64,000 bases of DNA from Marinibacterium profundimaris. GTDB lineage: Bacteria; Pseudomonadota; Alphaproteobacteria; Rhodobacterales; Rhodobacteraceae. The notes under the pieces are model-generated. The model searched no databases, was not told where the DNA came from, and saw only the letters and a program-made list of their open reading frames with translations. The position numbers and the translations under genes are program-made. Shown one piece after another: positions 36,940 through 45,108 of the stretch; the stretch's first letter is position 1; each line of letters opens with the position of its first letter. The stretch covers positions 124,001 to 188,000 of the forward strand of contig NZ_AQQR01000003.1 of assembly GCF_002210095.1 (NCBI RefSeq), written 5' to 3'.

Positions 36940-37869
36940 TTACGCCCTGGCCGCGGGAACGGCCGAGGTCCCGCCGTTCTCGATGGCCCATTCGGCATTT
37001 GTCCTGATGCCGCCCAGGGGAAAGAAGTGGACCTGGGCGATGTTGAAGTCCGGATTGGCCGCCTTGTGCGCGGCCAGGGCACTTATCACCTCCGTGGGCT
37101 CATAAGGCAACAGCAGCTTGGTGACATCCATGGCGCGTTTCTGCAGAACCTTCAGCGACGGGCCCACACCGCAGGCAATCGCGAACTTGATGAGCGTCTG
37201 CAGCTTGGCCGGTCCCGCGATGCCGATATGGATCGGCAGATCGACGCCCGCGGCCTTCACGCCATCGGCCCAGTCGATGATCGACCCGGCATCGAAGGCG
37301 AATTGCGTGGCAATGGCCATCTGCGCGTCACTGCGCTCGGCAAAGTTCTGTTTCCAGCGCAGCGCGGCCTCGACATTGGCCATCCCGCCGTTGGGGTCGA
37401 TATCGCGGTTGCCTTCGGGATGGCCGGCCACGTGCAGCCGGGTGAAGCCCGCCTTGTCGAACAGCCCGGTCTCCATCAGCTGCATGGAGCTGTCGAAATC
37501 GCCGTGCGGCTCCGACACGCCGCCGGCCAGCAACAGCGCCTGGGTGACCCCGGCCTCGCCCTGGTACCGGGCGATCCAGTCTTCGAGCATGGCGCGGTCG
37601 CGGATGATGCGCGCGGGGAAATGCGGCATCACCTGGTAGCCGTCGGCGGCCAGGCGGGCGGCGGTGCCGACCATCTCCTCGATCGGGGTGCCGTCTATGT
37701 GGGCAATGTAGACCCGGGTCCGTTCGGGCAGAAGCGCGCGGAAATCCTCGACCTTCGCGGCCGTGCGCGGCATGACCTCGATCGAATAATCCTGCAGGAA
37801 ATCCTGTACCCTGGGATCGATCGGGGCCGCCACACGGCCGGCGTCCTTGCGGAAATTCAACAGCGCCAT
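36940..37869 (-). CDS. Methylenetetrahydrofolate reductase-like protein (MetF family)
   Basis: A 309-residue flavoprotein-type TIM barrel like MetF: HIDGTPIEEMVGTAARLAADGYQVMPHFPARI, LLLAGGVSEPHGDFDSSMQLMETG, HVAGHPEGNRDIDPNGG and TQFAFDAGSI match the family's flavin/folate surface. It starts at MALLNFRKDAGR (ATG 37869, GGGAGG upstream). The length and sequence are of a divergent MetF branch found beside corrinoid methyltransferase genes, probably oxidising methyl-H4folate to methylene-H4folate when methyl groups are used as an energy source (inference). The small gene at 37887 precedes it by 17 bases. Confidence 0.85.
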   Translation of the reverse strand: MALLNFRKDAGRVAAPIDPRVQDFLQDYSIEVMPRTAAKVEDFRALLPERTRVYIAHIDGTPIEEMVGTAARLAADGYQVMPHFPARIIRDRAMLEDWIARYQGEAGVTQALLLAGGVSEPHGDFDSSMQLMETGLFDKAGFTRLHVAGHPEGNRDIDPNGGMANVEAALRWKQNFAERSDAQMAIATQFAFDAGSIIDWADGVKAAGVDLPIHIGIAGPAKLQTLIKFAIACGVGPSLKVLQKRAMDVTKLLLPYEPTEVISALAAHKAANPDFNIAQVHFFPLGGIRTNAEWAIENGGTSAVPAARA

Positions 37870-37886
37870 CTGCGCCTCCCTTCTTG

Positions 37887-38195
37887 CTACTCGCGGGCCT
37901 CGGCCCAGCCGCCATTGTCCACCAGGGCGCGGATCCGCGCCTTGTCGTACTCCGTCTCCAGCCGCACCGCCTCGGCCTCGGCCGCCTCCTCCGGCGTGCC
38001 TTCGACCGCGTAGGCCGGCGCCTTGCGCCATTCGGCCAGGTAATCATCGGTCCCGGCCATGCCGGACTTCATCGCCGCGCGGTCGATTGCCTGTTCAAAG
38101 CGCTCGTGCAGCGGCCGCTTGGTGCCGCGCCGTCCCTTGCCCACGATCACCTGGGCGGGAATGTCGCGCCAGTAAACGATGGTAACATCCGGCAT
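37887..38195 (-). CDS. Small 'virulence factor' domain protein in corrinoid operon
   Basis: A 102-residue protein beginning PDVTIVYWRDIPAQVIVGKGRRGTKRPL and with FEQAIDRAAMKSGMAGTDDYLAEW, which I recognise as the short Virulence_fact (PF13769-like) family. It has no signal peptide. It is the first gene of the minus-strand operon with MetF-like, HAD and corrinoid methyltransferase genes; the family is often encoded there, which suggests a role in C1 transfer rather than virulence, though none has been shown to my knowledge. Confidence 0.75.
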   Translation of the reverse strand: MPDVTIVYWRDIPAQVIVGKGRRGTKRPLHERFEQAIDRAAMKSGMAGTDDYLAEWRKAPAYAVEGTPEEAAEAEAVRLETEYDKARIRALVDNGGWAEARE

Positions 38196-38622
38196 TGCAT
38201 CTGTCCTTCTTCTGGCCTGTCTAGGGTAAAGATCCGCCCCACAGGTGCACGATTTCGACCTGACGCGACGCGCCAGCGACGCCGTTTCCGATTTGGTCGC
38301 GGCGCGCCGGCATCCTTCACATCTTGGTCACCATGTGCAACGCCTCCCGCCCGGCGCCAGTACGCCTATTGCCCCCGAGGCCCGGGCGGGCGCCGGCCCC
38401 CGCAACCGGCCGTCCAGCCGGGTCCGGCAGACCCATCGCCGAGGCCTCGCCGCCCCGCGGCGGCCCGTCCCGGCGTCCCGGACAGCCGCCTCGTTCCCCG
38501 CCAAATGCCCCTTTTCCGGGCAAGATTCCCGCAAACGCCGCGGCGGCACATGCGACGCGATCTTGCGCCACGCCGCCCCGCATCCTATGCTCATGCTCAA
38601 CTAGATATCGGAGGGCGTGACC
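38196..38622. other. Divergent promoter region, no credible gene
   Basis: A 427-base gap between the corrinoid operon and ppx. An open frame at 38245-38604 encodes an Arg/Pro-rich sequence without family features and is taken as non-coding. No strong repeat or motif was seen. Confidence 0.5.
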
Positions 38623-39735
38623 ATGGCGCCCAGGCGTCCCAAAGGTGCGGGCGCGTTCCCGAAACCGGTCGAAAGCCCTGCGCCAAACCCGCCCGACCAG
38701 TGCGAGCTTTATGCCGCACTGGACCTGGGCACCAACAGTTGTCGCATGCTGATCGCTCAGCCGAAGGGCTCGGGCTTTCACGTCGTCGACAGCTTTTCGA
38801 AATCGGTACAGCTGGGTACCGGGCTGGAGAGATCCGGGCGCCTGTCGCGCGCCTCGATGGCGCGTACGCTGCAGGCACTGCGGATCTGCCAGCAAAAGCT
38901 CAAGCGCAACAAGGTGCGCCGGATGCGCCTTGTCGCCACCGAAGCCTGCCGCCGCGCCAAGAACGCCGGCGATTTCATCGCGCAGGTCAGGCGCGAAACC
39001 GGCCTGAAGCTCGAAATCATCGCCCCCGAGGAGGAAGCCCGCCTCGCCGTGATCTCCTGCGCGCCGCTGGTCTCGACCCGCACCGACAACCTGCTGGTGG
39101 TCGACATCGGCGGCGGTTCCACGGAACTGGTCTGGATCGACATCTCCTCGGTTCCGCGCCGCGACCGCCCGGCCGCGATCATGCGCCTGCACGCGGGCTT
39201 TCACCCGGCCGAAAGCCCCTTCCCGGCGGCCAAGGTCGTCGACTGGATCTCGGTCCCTCTGGGCGTGGCCACGCTGCGCGACCAGTTCGCCGATGTCGAA
39301 GACGACGCCGCGCGCTTTGCCCTGATGTCCTGGTTCTTCGAAGAGAACCTCGCCGAATTCGCTCCGTACAAGGACGAACAGACCCGCGAGGGGTTCCAGA
39401 TCGTCGGCACCTCCGGGACGGTGACCACGGTCGCCGCCTCGCATCTGGGCCTGAAACGCTACGATCGCACCAAGGTCGACGGGCTGCGCATGACCTCGGA
39501 CCAGATCGACAAGGTGATCCGCTCCTACCTCGATCTCGGCCCCACCGGCCGCCGCCGCGATCCCCGCATCGGCGAAGACCGGCACGCGCTGATCATGTCC
39601 GGCTCGGCCATCCTGCAGGCGCTGTTGCGCTGCTGGCCCACCGACCGGCTCTCGGTCGCCGACCGTGGCCTGCGCGAGGGGCTGCTTTATGCCCAGATGT
39701 CCGCGGACGGGGTGCTTGAAGACGGGCCGTTCTAG
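38623..39735 (+). CDS. Ppx/GppA family phosphatase
   Basis: A 370-residue exopolyphosphatase/guanosine pentaphosphatase-family protein. ALDLGTNSCRMLIA is the first phosphate loop of the actin-like ATPase fold, followed by ATEACRRAKNA, IIAPEEEARLAVI and the second loop VVDIGGGSTELVW; the C-terminus has FQIVGTSGTVTTVAASHLGL and MSGSAILQALL. Either polyphosphate or pppGpp could be the substrate. ATG 38623 has TCGGAGG nine bases upstream; a GTG six bases earlier is too close to it. The gene precedes rlmE, separated by a repeat, as in many alphaproteobacteria. Confidence 0.9.
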   Translation: MAPRRPKGAGAFPKPVESPAPNPPDQCELYAALDLGTNSCRMLIAQPKGSGFHVVDSFSKSVQLGTGLERSGRLSRASMARTLQALRICQQKLKRNKVRRMRLVATEACRRAKNAGDFIAQVRRETGLKLEIIAPEEEARLAVISCAPLVSTRTDNLLVVDIGGGSTELVWIDISSVPRRDRPAAIMRLHAGFHPAESPFPAAKVVDWISVPLGVATLRDQFADVEDDAARFALMSWFFEENLAEFAPYKDEQTREGFQIVGTSGTVTTVAASHLGLKRYDRTKVDGLRMTSDQIDKVIRSYLDLGPTGRRRDPRIGEDRHALIMSGSAILQALLRCWPTDRLSVADRGLREGLLYAQMSADGVLEDGPF

Positions 39736-39750
39736 GCGTATCCGTCCTGT

Positions 39751-39818
39751 CTTCATCTTTGTGAAAATACCTCCGGGGGAGGTCCGGCCGCAGGGCCGGA
39801 CGGGGGCAGAGCCCCCGC
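39751..39818 (+). repeat. Dispersed intergenic hairpin repeat, copy d
   Basis: CTTCATCTTTGTGAAAATAC then CTCCGGGGGAG, a variable hairpin GTCCGGCC-GCAG-GGCCGGAC, and GGGGGC-AGA-GCCCCC. The stem differs from copy c but stays base-paired. It lies between ppx and rlmE. Confidence 0.82.
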
Positions 39819-39845
39819 CTTCGACAGCCAAGGGAAGCCTTCGAT

Positions 39846-40577
39846 ATGGTCAAGAAACCCACCGGAAAGTCGCCCACGGGCAAGAACACCTCCGGCCGTG
39901 GCCAGCGCGAGCTGACCGTCAAGGTCAAGACCGCCCGGGGCCGCAAGCTGTCCTCGACCCGCTGGCTGCAGCGACAGCTGAACGATCCTTACGTGAAACG
40001 CGCCCAGGCCGAAGGCTATCGCGGCCGCGCCGCCTTCAAGATCCTGGAACTGGACGACAAGTACCGCTTCCTCGTCCCCGGCGCCCGCGTCGTAGACCTT
40101 GGCTGCGCGCCCGGCGGCTGGTGCCAGGTGGCGGTGCCGCGGGTCAACGCCCTGGGCGAGAAATCCGGCAAGGCGGTCGGCAGGATCCTGGGCGTCGACC
40201 TGCAGGAGGTCGAGCCAATCGCGGGCTGCGAGATCCACCAGCTCGACTTCATGGAAGACGACGCGGACCTGAAGGTGAAGGAGTGGCTGGGCGGCCCGGC
40301 GGACGTGGTGATGTCGGACATGGCGGCCTCCTCATCGGGACACAAGCAGACAGACCACCTGCGCATCATCGCGCTTTGCGAGGCGGCGGCCTATTTCGCC
40401 TTCGACGTGCTGGAACCCGGCGGCACCTTCGTCGCCAAGGTCCTGGCCGGCGGCGCCGAGGGGGAACTTCAGAAGCTGCTCAAGCAGAAGTTCGAAAAGG
40501 TGGTGAACGTGAAGCCGCCGGCGTCCCGCTCGGACAGTTCCGAGAAATTCGTCGTGGCGACGGGGTTCCGGGGGTAA
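39846..40577 (+). CDS. rlmE: 23S rRNA (uridine-2'-O-)-methyltransferase RlmE
   Basis: FtsJ/RrmJ-family enzyme that methylates U2552 of 23S rRNA. The 243-residue protein has a basic N-terminal tail, then [36 protein letters not shown], where the Lys in AAFK belongs to the catalytic K-D-K-E set, motif [16 protein letters not shown], motif [22 protein letters not shown] with the Asp, and the catalytic Lys in FVAKVL. The E is in the final segment ([11 protein letters not shown]). The start MVKKPTG has AAGGGAAG upstream. Confidence 0.96.
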   Translation: MVKKPTGKSPTGKNTSGRGQRELTVKVKTARGRKLSSTRWLQRQLNDPYVKRAQAEGYRGRAAFKILELDDKYRFLVPGARVVDLGCAPGGWCQVAVPRVNALGEKSGKAVGRILGVDLQEVEPIAGCEIHQLDFMEDDADLKVKEWLGGPADVVMSDMAASSSGHKQTDHLRIIALCEAAAYFAFDVLEPGGTFVAKVLAGGAEGELQKLLKQKFEKVVNVKPPASRSDSSEKFVVATGFRG

Positions 40578-40785
40578 GACGCCGAAGGGCGAAAACCGGG
40601 GAAACCGTTCATTTCCGACGGAAAAACCTGGCGCGGATGCTTGGCGCCCCTGTATTGGCTCACCGGACCCGGGCCGGCGGGACGACCTGTCCGTGCCTGA
40701 CCGGTCAGCAGCAGGACGAGGCTCGGCGACAGGCCGGCCTCGCCGCTGTGCCTTGCCTACCCTGCCTTCCCTTGCGCAGGCTTTT

Positions 40786-40962
40786 TCATCCCAATGAAAG
40801 TCCCACAAGCAGAAGGACCATGATCATCAGAACTGCGACGAGCCCCAATACCGGGCCCGCTTTTTTCATTGGTAACTTCTCCGCGTAGCACTTCCCGCAA
40901 TGCGCCCCTCGGAAACGCATGCGATGTCCGCAGCTGTCACAGCGAAACACCCTGACCGCCAT
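40786..40962 (-). CDS. 58-residue zinc-ribbon membrane protein
   Basis: A very short gene. The product reads MAVRVFRCDSCGHRMRFRGA and continues with HCGKCYAEKLP; the four Cys at 8, 11, 22 and 25 form a CxxC-x10-CxxC zinc ribbon. Residues about 36-57 are a hydrophobic helix (GLVAVLMIMVLLLVGLSL). ATG 40962 has AAGAAGG about nine bases upstream. A second in-frame ATG at 40869 with GGAGAAG six bases upstream could give a 27-residue helix alone. It lies between convergent rlmE and the hypothetical at 41316. Function unknown. Confidence 0.6.
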   Translation of the reverse strand: MAVRVFRCDSCGHRMRFRGAHCGKCYAEKLPMKKAGPVLGLVAVLMIMVLLLVGLSLG

Positions 40963-41315
40963 TGTGTCATACCTTCTTGAAATTCAACCGAAGCTTAATT
41001 CGGCGCTCTTTTATCCCTACGGCCCACTCGTTTCTTCTTTAATTGACCGCCAGCGCACGATGTCATCGATCGCTGCATATGTGCAGCGCCAACCAAAGCT
41101 TGCTTCGAAAAGAGTCGCGAACCGGCGCCTTGATGACAAATATTTCTACCGGTTGTCGTATTAATTTGCATCAGGCGAAAGATAGGCGGATAACCGCCTA
41201 CCAGATTTGCAGGACAAAATTCTGAAATTCAAAGAAAAATCCGGATCCACAACCGGCATCGGCAAATCCCCGCCACCCGCTCTCGCTTTGCGGGAAGCTT
41301 GCATGACAAGAGTGC
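40963..41315. other. AT-rich intergenic island with two inverted repeats
   Basis: A 353-base gap, notably AT-richer than its surroundings, without a credible gene. It has CGCTGCA-TATG-TGCAGCG at 41071-41088 and TAGGCGG-ATAA-CCGCCTA at 41183-41200. The first lies 110 bases upstream of the zinc-ribbon gene and could be an operator; the second resembles a terminator stem without T-run. Confidence 0.5.
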
Positions 41316-41942
41316 CTATTTTCCCAGTTCACCGAGAATTATCTGCGCCACGGCAAAAGCGCGCTTTTCCAGCAGGACCGGGCTTTCGCAGACATATGTG
41401 ATCGACCTCTGCCGGTCCTGGTAGATCCGCGTGTCCCAATAGATTTCGTCTTCCAGCGCCTCGAAGGCGTCCCAGGCGTCGTTGTCGTCGGTCTCTTCCG
41501 CCACGGCCTCCAGCTCCCGCGCCCTTTCGCGCTTGGCATCGATCTGCTGCGACAGGCCGCGATGTTTCTCGGCAAAGCGGCTGATGCCCCCGATGATCTT
41601 GTAACGCTCGGTGTCGATCTCCTGGAACACCCCGGCAAAGAGACGGGTCAGCCGCTCGTCGCGGCTTTCGGTCTCGGTGGGCCCAATATCTGCCACCAGC
41701 GGCGCCACCTCCTCCAGCGGCACGCCGCGTGCGGTCAGCAGCGGCACCAGTTCGGCCAGCGTCTCGTCCTGGCGCCAGCGCGGCGTCTCGGGCAGGGCCG
41801 GGCCGGTCCACATCTGGCCCCAGGACAGATGTTCCACCTTGCGCTGCACGCAGGGCCAGTTCTCGTCGCCGAAGGCCGCAGCCGCGCCCGGCAAGAGCGT
41901 CAGGGCCGCCAGAAGTGCCCATACCTTGGTCGTGCCTGTCAT
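41316..41942 (-). CDS. Exported hypothetical protein, helical
   Basis: A 208-residue protein with a signal peptide (KVWALLAALTLLPGAAAAFG) and one Cys just after it (ENWPCVQRKVEHLSWGQMW). The body is helical and acidic, with an apparent four-helix region in which EKHRGLSQQIDAKRERARELEAVAEE looks like a coiled coil. A late Cys (ITYVCESP) may pair with the first. No family recognised. It faces the pentapeptide-repeat gene and lies at the left edge of the methanol locus, so it may belong to it. Confidence 0.7.
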   Translation of the reverse strand: MTGTTKVWALLAALTLLPGAAAAFGDENWPCVQRKVEHLSWGQMWTGPALPETPRWRQDETLAELVPLLTARGVPLEEVAPLVADIGPTETESRDERLTRLFAGVFQEIDTERYKIIGGISRFAEKHRGLSQQIDAKRERARELEAVAEETDDNDAWDAFEALEDEIYWDTRIYQDRQRSITYVCESPVLLEKRAFAVAQIILGELGK

Positions 41943-42032
41943 CTTCGTGATCCTCCCATATCCTCTTGTACGCTATGCTACGGAGCGGTCTCGTCCCGCC
42001 GACGGGGAATGACCCCATATCGGAGCAGCGCC

Positions 42033-42806
42033 ATGCGGTTCATCTTAATCCTCTGCCTCTCCATGGCTCTCGCCGGACCGGGCCGGGCGCAATCGCCGCT
42101 CGACGGGGTCGACCTGCAAAGCCCCGCGATGACCGAGGCGAAGCTGACCCGCGACGAGGTGATCGAGAGGCTCTCTGCCGACCATCCCGATTTCACGCAG
42201 GAGTGGATGAACGGGCTCGACCTCTCGGGGCTGGATTTCACCGGCGCCACCCTGCGCGCCGCGCGGCTGAACCACGCCAACCTCAGCGGCGCCATCCTCG
42301 ACAAGGCCGAGCTGAGCCAGGCCTGGCTGATGGAGGCCGACCTGACCGGCGCCTCGTTGCGCGAGGCCACGCTGTTCCAGACCCAGCTGACCGGCGCGAC
42401 GCTTCGCGGCGCCAATCTCACCGGCGCGCGACTGGCCTGCGATTTCACCGGGGCCGACCTGCGCGAGGCCAAGTTCGACCTCGCCGATTTCTCGGCCGAC
42501 ATGAAGAACCAGTCCATGGGGCTGATGCGCGGCGTGCTCAACCATGCCGAGGCTGACGGCGCCAGCTTTCGCGGCGCGCAGCTGATGCGGGCCGACATGG
42601 AATTCGCCTCGCTCAAGGGCGCCGACCTGACCGGGGCGGATCTGGCCATGGCCACGCTGGGCGGCGCCGACCTGACCGGCGCGCGGGTGGCAGGCGCCGA
42701 TTTCCAAAATGCCGATGTCACCTCGGCCCGGCTGATCGGCCTCGACGGGCTCGCCGACGGACAGCTGGACACCGCCCGCAACCTCGACCGCGCGTTTCGC
42801 GACTGA
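42033..42806 (+). CDS. Exported pentapeptide-repeat protein
   Basis: A 257-residue protein with a signal peptide (MRFILILCLSMALAGPGRAQ) and then about 25 pentapeptide repeats of the A(D/N)Lxx kind (LDFTGATLRAARLNHANLSGAILDKAEL and so on), which would form a right-handed square beta-helix in the periplasm. ATG 42033 is preceded by CGGAG. It is divergent from the helical exported protein and convergent with the ABC permease gene (four bases apart). Its role in this locus is not known. Confidence 0.85.
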   Translation: MRFILILCLSMALAGPGRAQSPLDGVDLQSPAMTEAKLTRDEVIERLSADHPDFTQEWMNGLDLSGLDFTGATLRAARLNHANLSGAILDKAELSQAWLMEADLTGASLREATLFQTQLTGATLRGANLTGARLACDFTGADLREAKFDLADFSADMKNQSMGLMRGVLNHAEADGASFRGAQLMRADMEFASLKGADLTGADLAMATLGGADLTGARVAGADFQNADVTSARLIGLDGLADGQLDTARNLDRAFRD

Positions 42807-42810
42807 CCCG

Positions 42811-43602
42811 TCATCGCCGCGCCGCCATCAGCCCGCGCGACGGGTTGTAGGCCCAAAGGGCCGCGCCCAGGAACAGCGCGCCGCAGCCCAGGACGACGGC
42901 CAGCGCCAGCCAGTTGACCTGCAGATACAGCGCGAAGCGGATCAGCTCCACGCAATGGGTGAACGGGTTCAGCTGCGCGATCTGATAGAGCAGCACCGAC
43001 CCCTCGCGCACCCTCCACAGCGGGTAAAGCGCGGACGACGCAAAGAACATCGGGAAGATGACGAAGTTCATCACCCCCGCGAAATTCTCCAGCTGCTTCA
43101 CGGCGGACGAGATGAAGAGCCCGATCGCCCCCAGCACTAGCCCCGACAGCACCAGCGCCGGCACCGCCGCAAGATAGCCCAGCCAGGGCGGGTCCACGCC
43201 CCAGATCCGCGCGATCAGCAGGAAGGTATAGACCTGCAGCAGCGACACCAGCACGGACGCGAACAGCTTCGTCGTCAGCAGGAAGCCCCGGGGATAGGGG
43301 CTGACCAGCAGGGTCCGCATCGCGCCGGTTTCCCGGTCGTAGACCATCGACAGCGACGATTGCATCCCGTTGAACAGCTGGATCATCCCGCAGAGCCCCG
43401 GCACCACGTAGACCTCGTAATGCACATAGGTTTCGTAGGGCGGCGTGATCGACAGGCCCAGCACCGCCCGGAACCCGGCGGCAAAGATGAAAAGCCAGAC
43501 CAGCGGACGGACCAGCGCCGCGAAAAACCGTTCCTTCTGCTGGAAGAACCGCAGCATCTCGCGCCAGAAGATACCGCGCGCGCAGATCCACCAGCCGCTC
43601 AT
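42811..43602 (-). CDS. ABC-2 type permease of PQQ-dehydrogenase-linked transporter (LutF/PedC-like)
   Basis: A 263-residue membrane protein with six hydrophobic segments and the ABC-2 pattern (RGIFWREMLRFFQQKERFFAAL at the N-terminus; the conserved MVYDRETGAMRTLLVSPYP coupling loop; NFVIFPMFFASSALYPLW). It overlaps the ATPase gene by four bases. In lutABCDEF of Methylorubrum and pedABC of Pseudomonas, homologous permeases are the membrane part of systems needed for lanthanide uptake or use; here the similar operon order beside xoxF suggests the same. The symbol is withheld because assignment is by context. Confidence 0.8.
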   Translation of the reverse strand: MSGWWICARGIFWREMLRFFQQKERFFAALVRPLVWLFIFAAGFRAVLGLSITPPYETYVHYEVYVVPGLCGMIQLFNGMQSSLSMVYDRETGAMRTLLVSPYPRGFLLTTKLFASVLVSLLQVYTFLLIARIWGVDPPWLGYLAAVPALVLSGLVLGAIGLFISSAVKQLENFAGVMNFVIFPMFFASSALYPLWRVREGSVLLYQIAQLNPFTHCVELIRFALYLQVNWLALAVVLGCGALFLGAALWAYNPSRGLMAARR

Positions 43603-44354
43603 GCCGCGTCGCCCCCGCGCTCGGCGGTCATCTCCAGGAACGCCTCCGACAGGCCCTGCGCCCCGGCGATCTCGGCCGCCGGTCCCCGGGCCAGAACGCG
43701 GCCCCGGTGCAGCACGACCACGGGGTCCTGGGGCCAGATCTCGTCGATCAGATGCGTGGTCCACAGCACGCCGACGCCCTCCTGCGCCGTCAGCCGGTGC
43801 ACGTCGGCCACGATATCGGCGCGGGATTTCACATCCAGCCCCACGGTCGCCTCGTCACACAGAAGCAGCGCAGGCGAATGCAGCAGCGCGCGCGCGATCT
43901 CGACCCGCCGCACCTGCCCGCCCGACAGCCGTCCGACCTTGTCGCCGGCGCGGTCGCCCATTCCGATCTTGTCCAGCAGCGCCTCCATCCTGGGCCGCAC
44001 CGCGCCCCAGGCGCGCCCGTGCAGGGCGCCCTGATAGCGGAAGTTCTGCGCCACGGTCAGCGAGGCATCCAGCGCCCGGCTCTGGAACACGACACCGGTG
44101 CGGGCCAGCGCCGCGCGGGCATCCCGTTCCACCGGGTGGCCGCAGATCGAAATCTCGCCCACCCGCGTCACGAACAGCCGGGTCACCAGGTTGAAAAGCG
44201 TCGACTTGCCCGCGCCGTTCACGCCCAGCAAGGCCACGAACCGCCCGCGCGGCACCCGAAGCGACACGTCGTCCAGCGCCACGCGCGTTCCGTAGGAATG
44301 GCTGACGCCCGCGACATCCAGCGCGGGCGCGGCGTCATGATCGGGCAAGTTCAC
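43599..44354 (-). CDS. ABC transporter ATP-binding protein, PQQ-dehydrogenase-linked (LutE/PedB-like)
   Basis: A 251-residue ABC ATPase: Walker A LGVNGAGKSTLF, signature LSGGQVRRVEIARALLHSP, Walker B LLLCDEATVGLD, and H-loop VLWTTHLIDE. The ARTGVVFQSRALDASLTVAQNF Q-loop region is of the ABC-2 exporter/nodulation type. The start is taken as GTG 44354, which overlaps the stop of the acidic protein (GTGA); TTG 44348, with AAGGAG upstream, is equally possible. It works with the permease just downstream and presumably with the binding protein at 46079. Confidence 0.85.
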   Translation of the reverse strand: MNLPDHDAAPALDVAGVSHSYGTRVALDDVSLRVPRGRFVALLGVNGAGKSTLFNLVTRLFVTRVGEISICGHPVERDARAALARTGVVFQSRALDASLTVAQNFRYQGALHGRAWGAVRPRMEALLDKIGMGDRAGDKVGRLSGGQVRRVEIARALLHSPALLLCDEATVGLDVKSRADIVADVHRLTAQEGVGVLWTTHLIDEIWPQDPVVVLHRGRVLARGPAAEIAGAQGLSEAFLEMTAERGGDAA

Positions 44355-44605
44355 TCCTTGCGCTTTTCCACCACCTCGAAGTCCTTCGACAGCTCGATGT
44401 CGTATTGCCCGTCCGAGCAGAAGACATCGTCCAGCTCGTAGCCGTCCGCCTCGACCTCGATGTCGTCGGGATCCATCTCGCATTCCATGTTGTCGAGAAT
44501 GTCGAGGATCGCCTCCATCTCCGCCTCGGTCGGGGCGTCGTCGGCAAAGACAGGGGCGGACAGACCGGCAGCCAGCGCGGCGGCCATCACGAGAACACGG
44601 GTCAT
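44351..44605 (-). CDS. Small acidic exported PepSY-like protein, candidate metal binder
   Basis: An 84-residue protein with a signal peptide ending SAPVFA. The mature 62 residues hold about 25 Asp or Glu, with an acidic helix DILDNMECEMDPDD and then IEVEADGYELDDVFCSDGQ and YDIELSKDFEVVEKRKE, the helix-hairpin pattern of half a PepSY domain, with two Cys that could bridge. The gene lies between the LutC-position protein and the ABC ATPase in the lut-like operon, overlapping both neighbours by four bases. Lanthanide-binding PepSY proteins (lanpepsy) are known in methylotrophs, so periplasmic lanthanide or calcium binding is a reasonable hypothesis, unproven. Confidence 0.8.
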   Translation of the reverse strand: MTRVLVMAAALAAGLSAPVFADDAPTEAEMEAILDILDNMECEMDPDDIEVEADGYELDDVFCSDGQYDIELSKDFEVVEKRKE

Positions 44606-45042
44606 TGGATCGAAATCTCCACTTTCTGGGTGTCGCCGGTGGACCCGGGAATCTTCAGTTCATAGCGCCCGGGCTTGATGGCAATGAAGGTAAACCGGAC
44701 CGTACCTTCTGCATCGAATTCGAAACTGTCCAGCGCCATCGGTCGGATCTCGAGGTCATTGATGACCACCTCGTTGATCCAGATCGCGCGGAAGAATTCC
44801 GGACCCACCAGCGCCAGCTCCTGCGATCCGTCGGCCTCGATATACATCGTGTAATAGGCGCCCGATTGCAGCGCCATCGGCGCCTCGGCCAGCGGCTTGC
44901 CGGCCGACAGCGTGACCTTCGGCAGCTCCTCGCGGTTGCACTTGGCCAGCAGCCCGGCAAAGCCGAAATCGTCGCACAGCGGCGCCGCGGCCAGGGGCCC
45001 GGCAAACAGGCCAAGGGCTGCGGCGGCAATCAGGTGTTTCAT
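44602..45042 (-). CDS. Exported hypothetical protein of the lut-like operon
   Basis: A 146-residue protein with a signal peptide (KHLIAAAALGLFAGPLAAA) and two Cys near the mature N-terminus (PLCDDFGFAGLLAKCNREELP). The rest is predicted beta strands, ending GRYELKIPGSTGDTQKVEISIQ, with a middle LEIRPMALDSFEFDAEGTVRFTFIAIKPG that recalls a cupredoxin or Ig-like sandwich, though no copper ligand set is evident. It overlaps the acidic protein gene by four bases and follows the beta-propeller gene by 66 bases. Position corresponds to one of the exported proteins of lut operons. Confidence 0.72.
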   Translation of the reverse strand: MKHLIAAAALGLFAGPLAAAPLCDDFGFAGLLAKCNREELPKVTLSAGKPLAEAPMALQSGAYYTMYIEADGSQELALVGPEFFRAIWINEVVINDLEIRPMALDSFEFDAEGTVRFTFIAIKPGRYELKIPGSTGDTQKVEISIQ

Positions 45043-45108
45043 GTCATCCTCCCGGGTAACTCTTTGTAATGGTTCACTGGCTGGGCCACGCGGCCGGGCT
45101 GTCGCTCG

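Noticed and set aside
38245-38604. Plus-strand 119-residue open frame upstream of ppx
   Set aside because: Arg/Pro-rich low-complexity sequence, no Shine-Dalgarno or family similarity; typical of GC-rich non-coding DNA.
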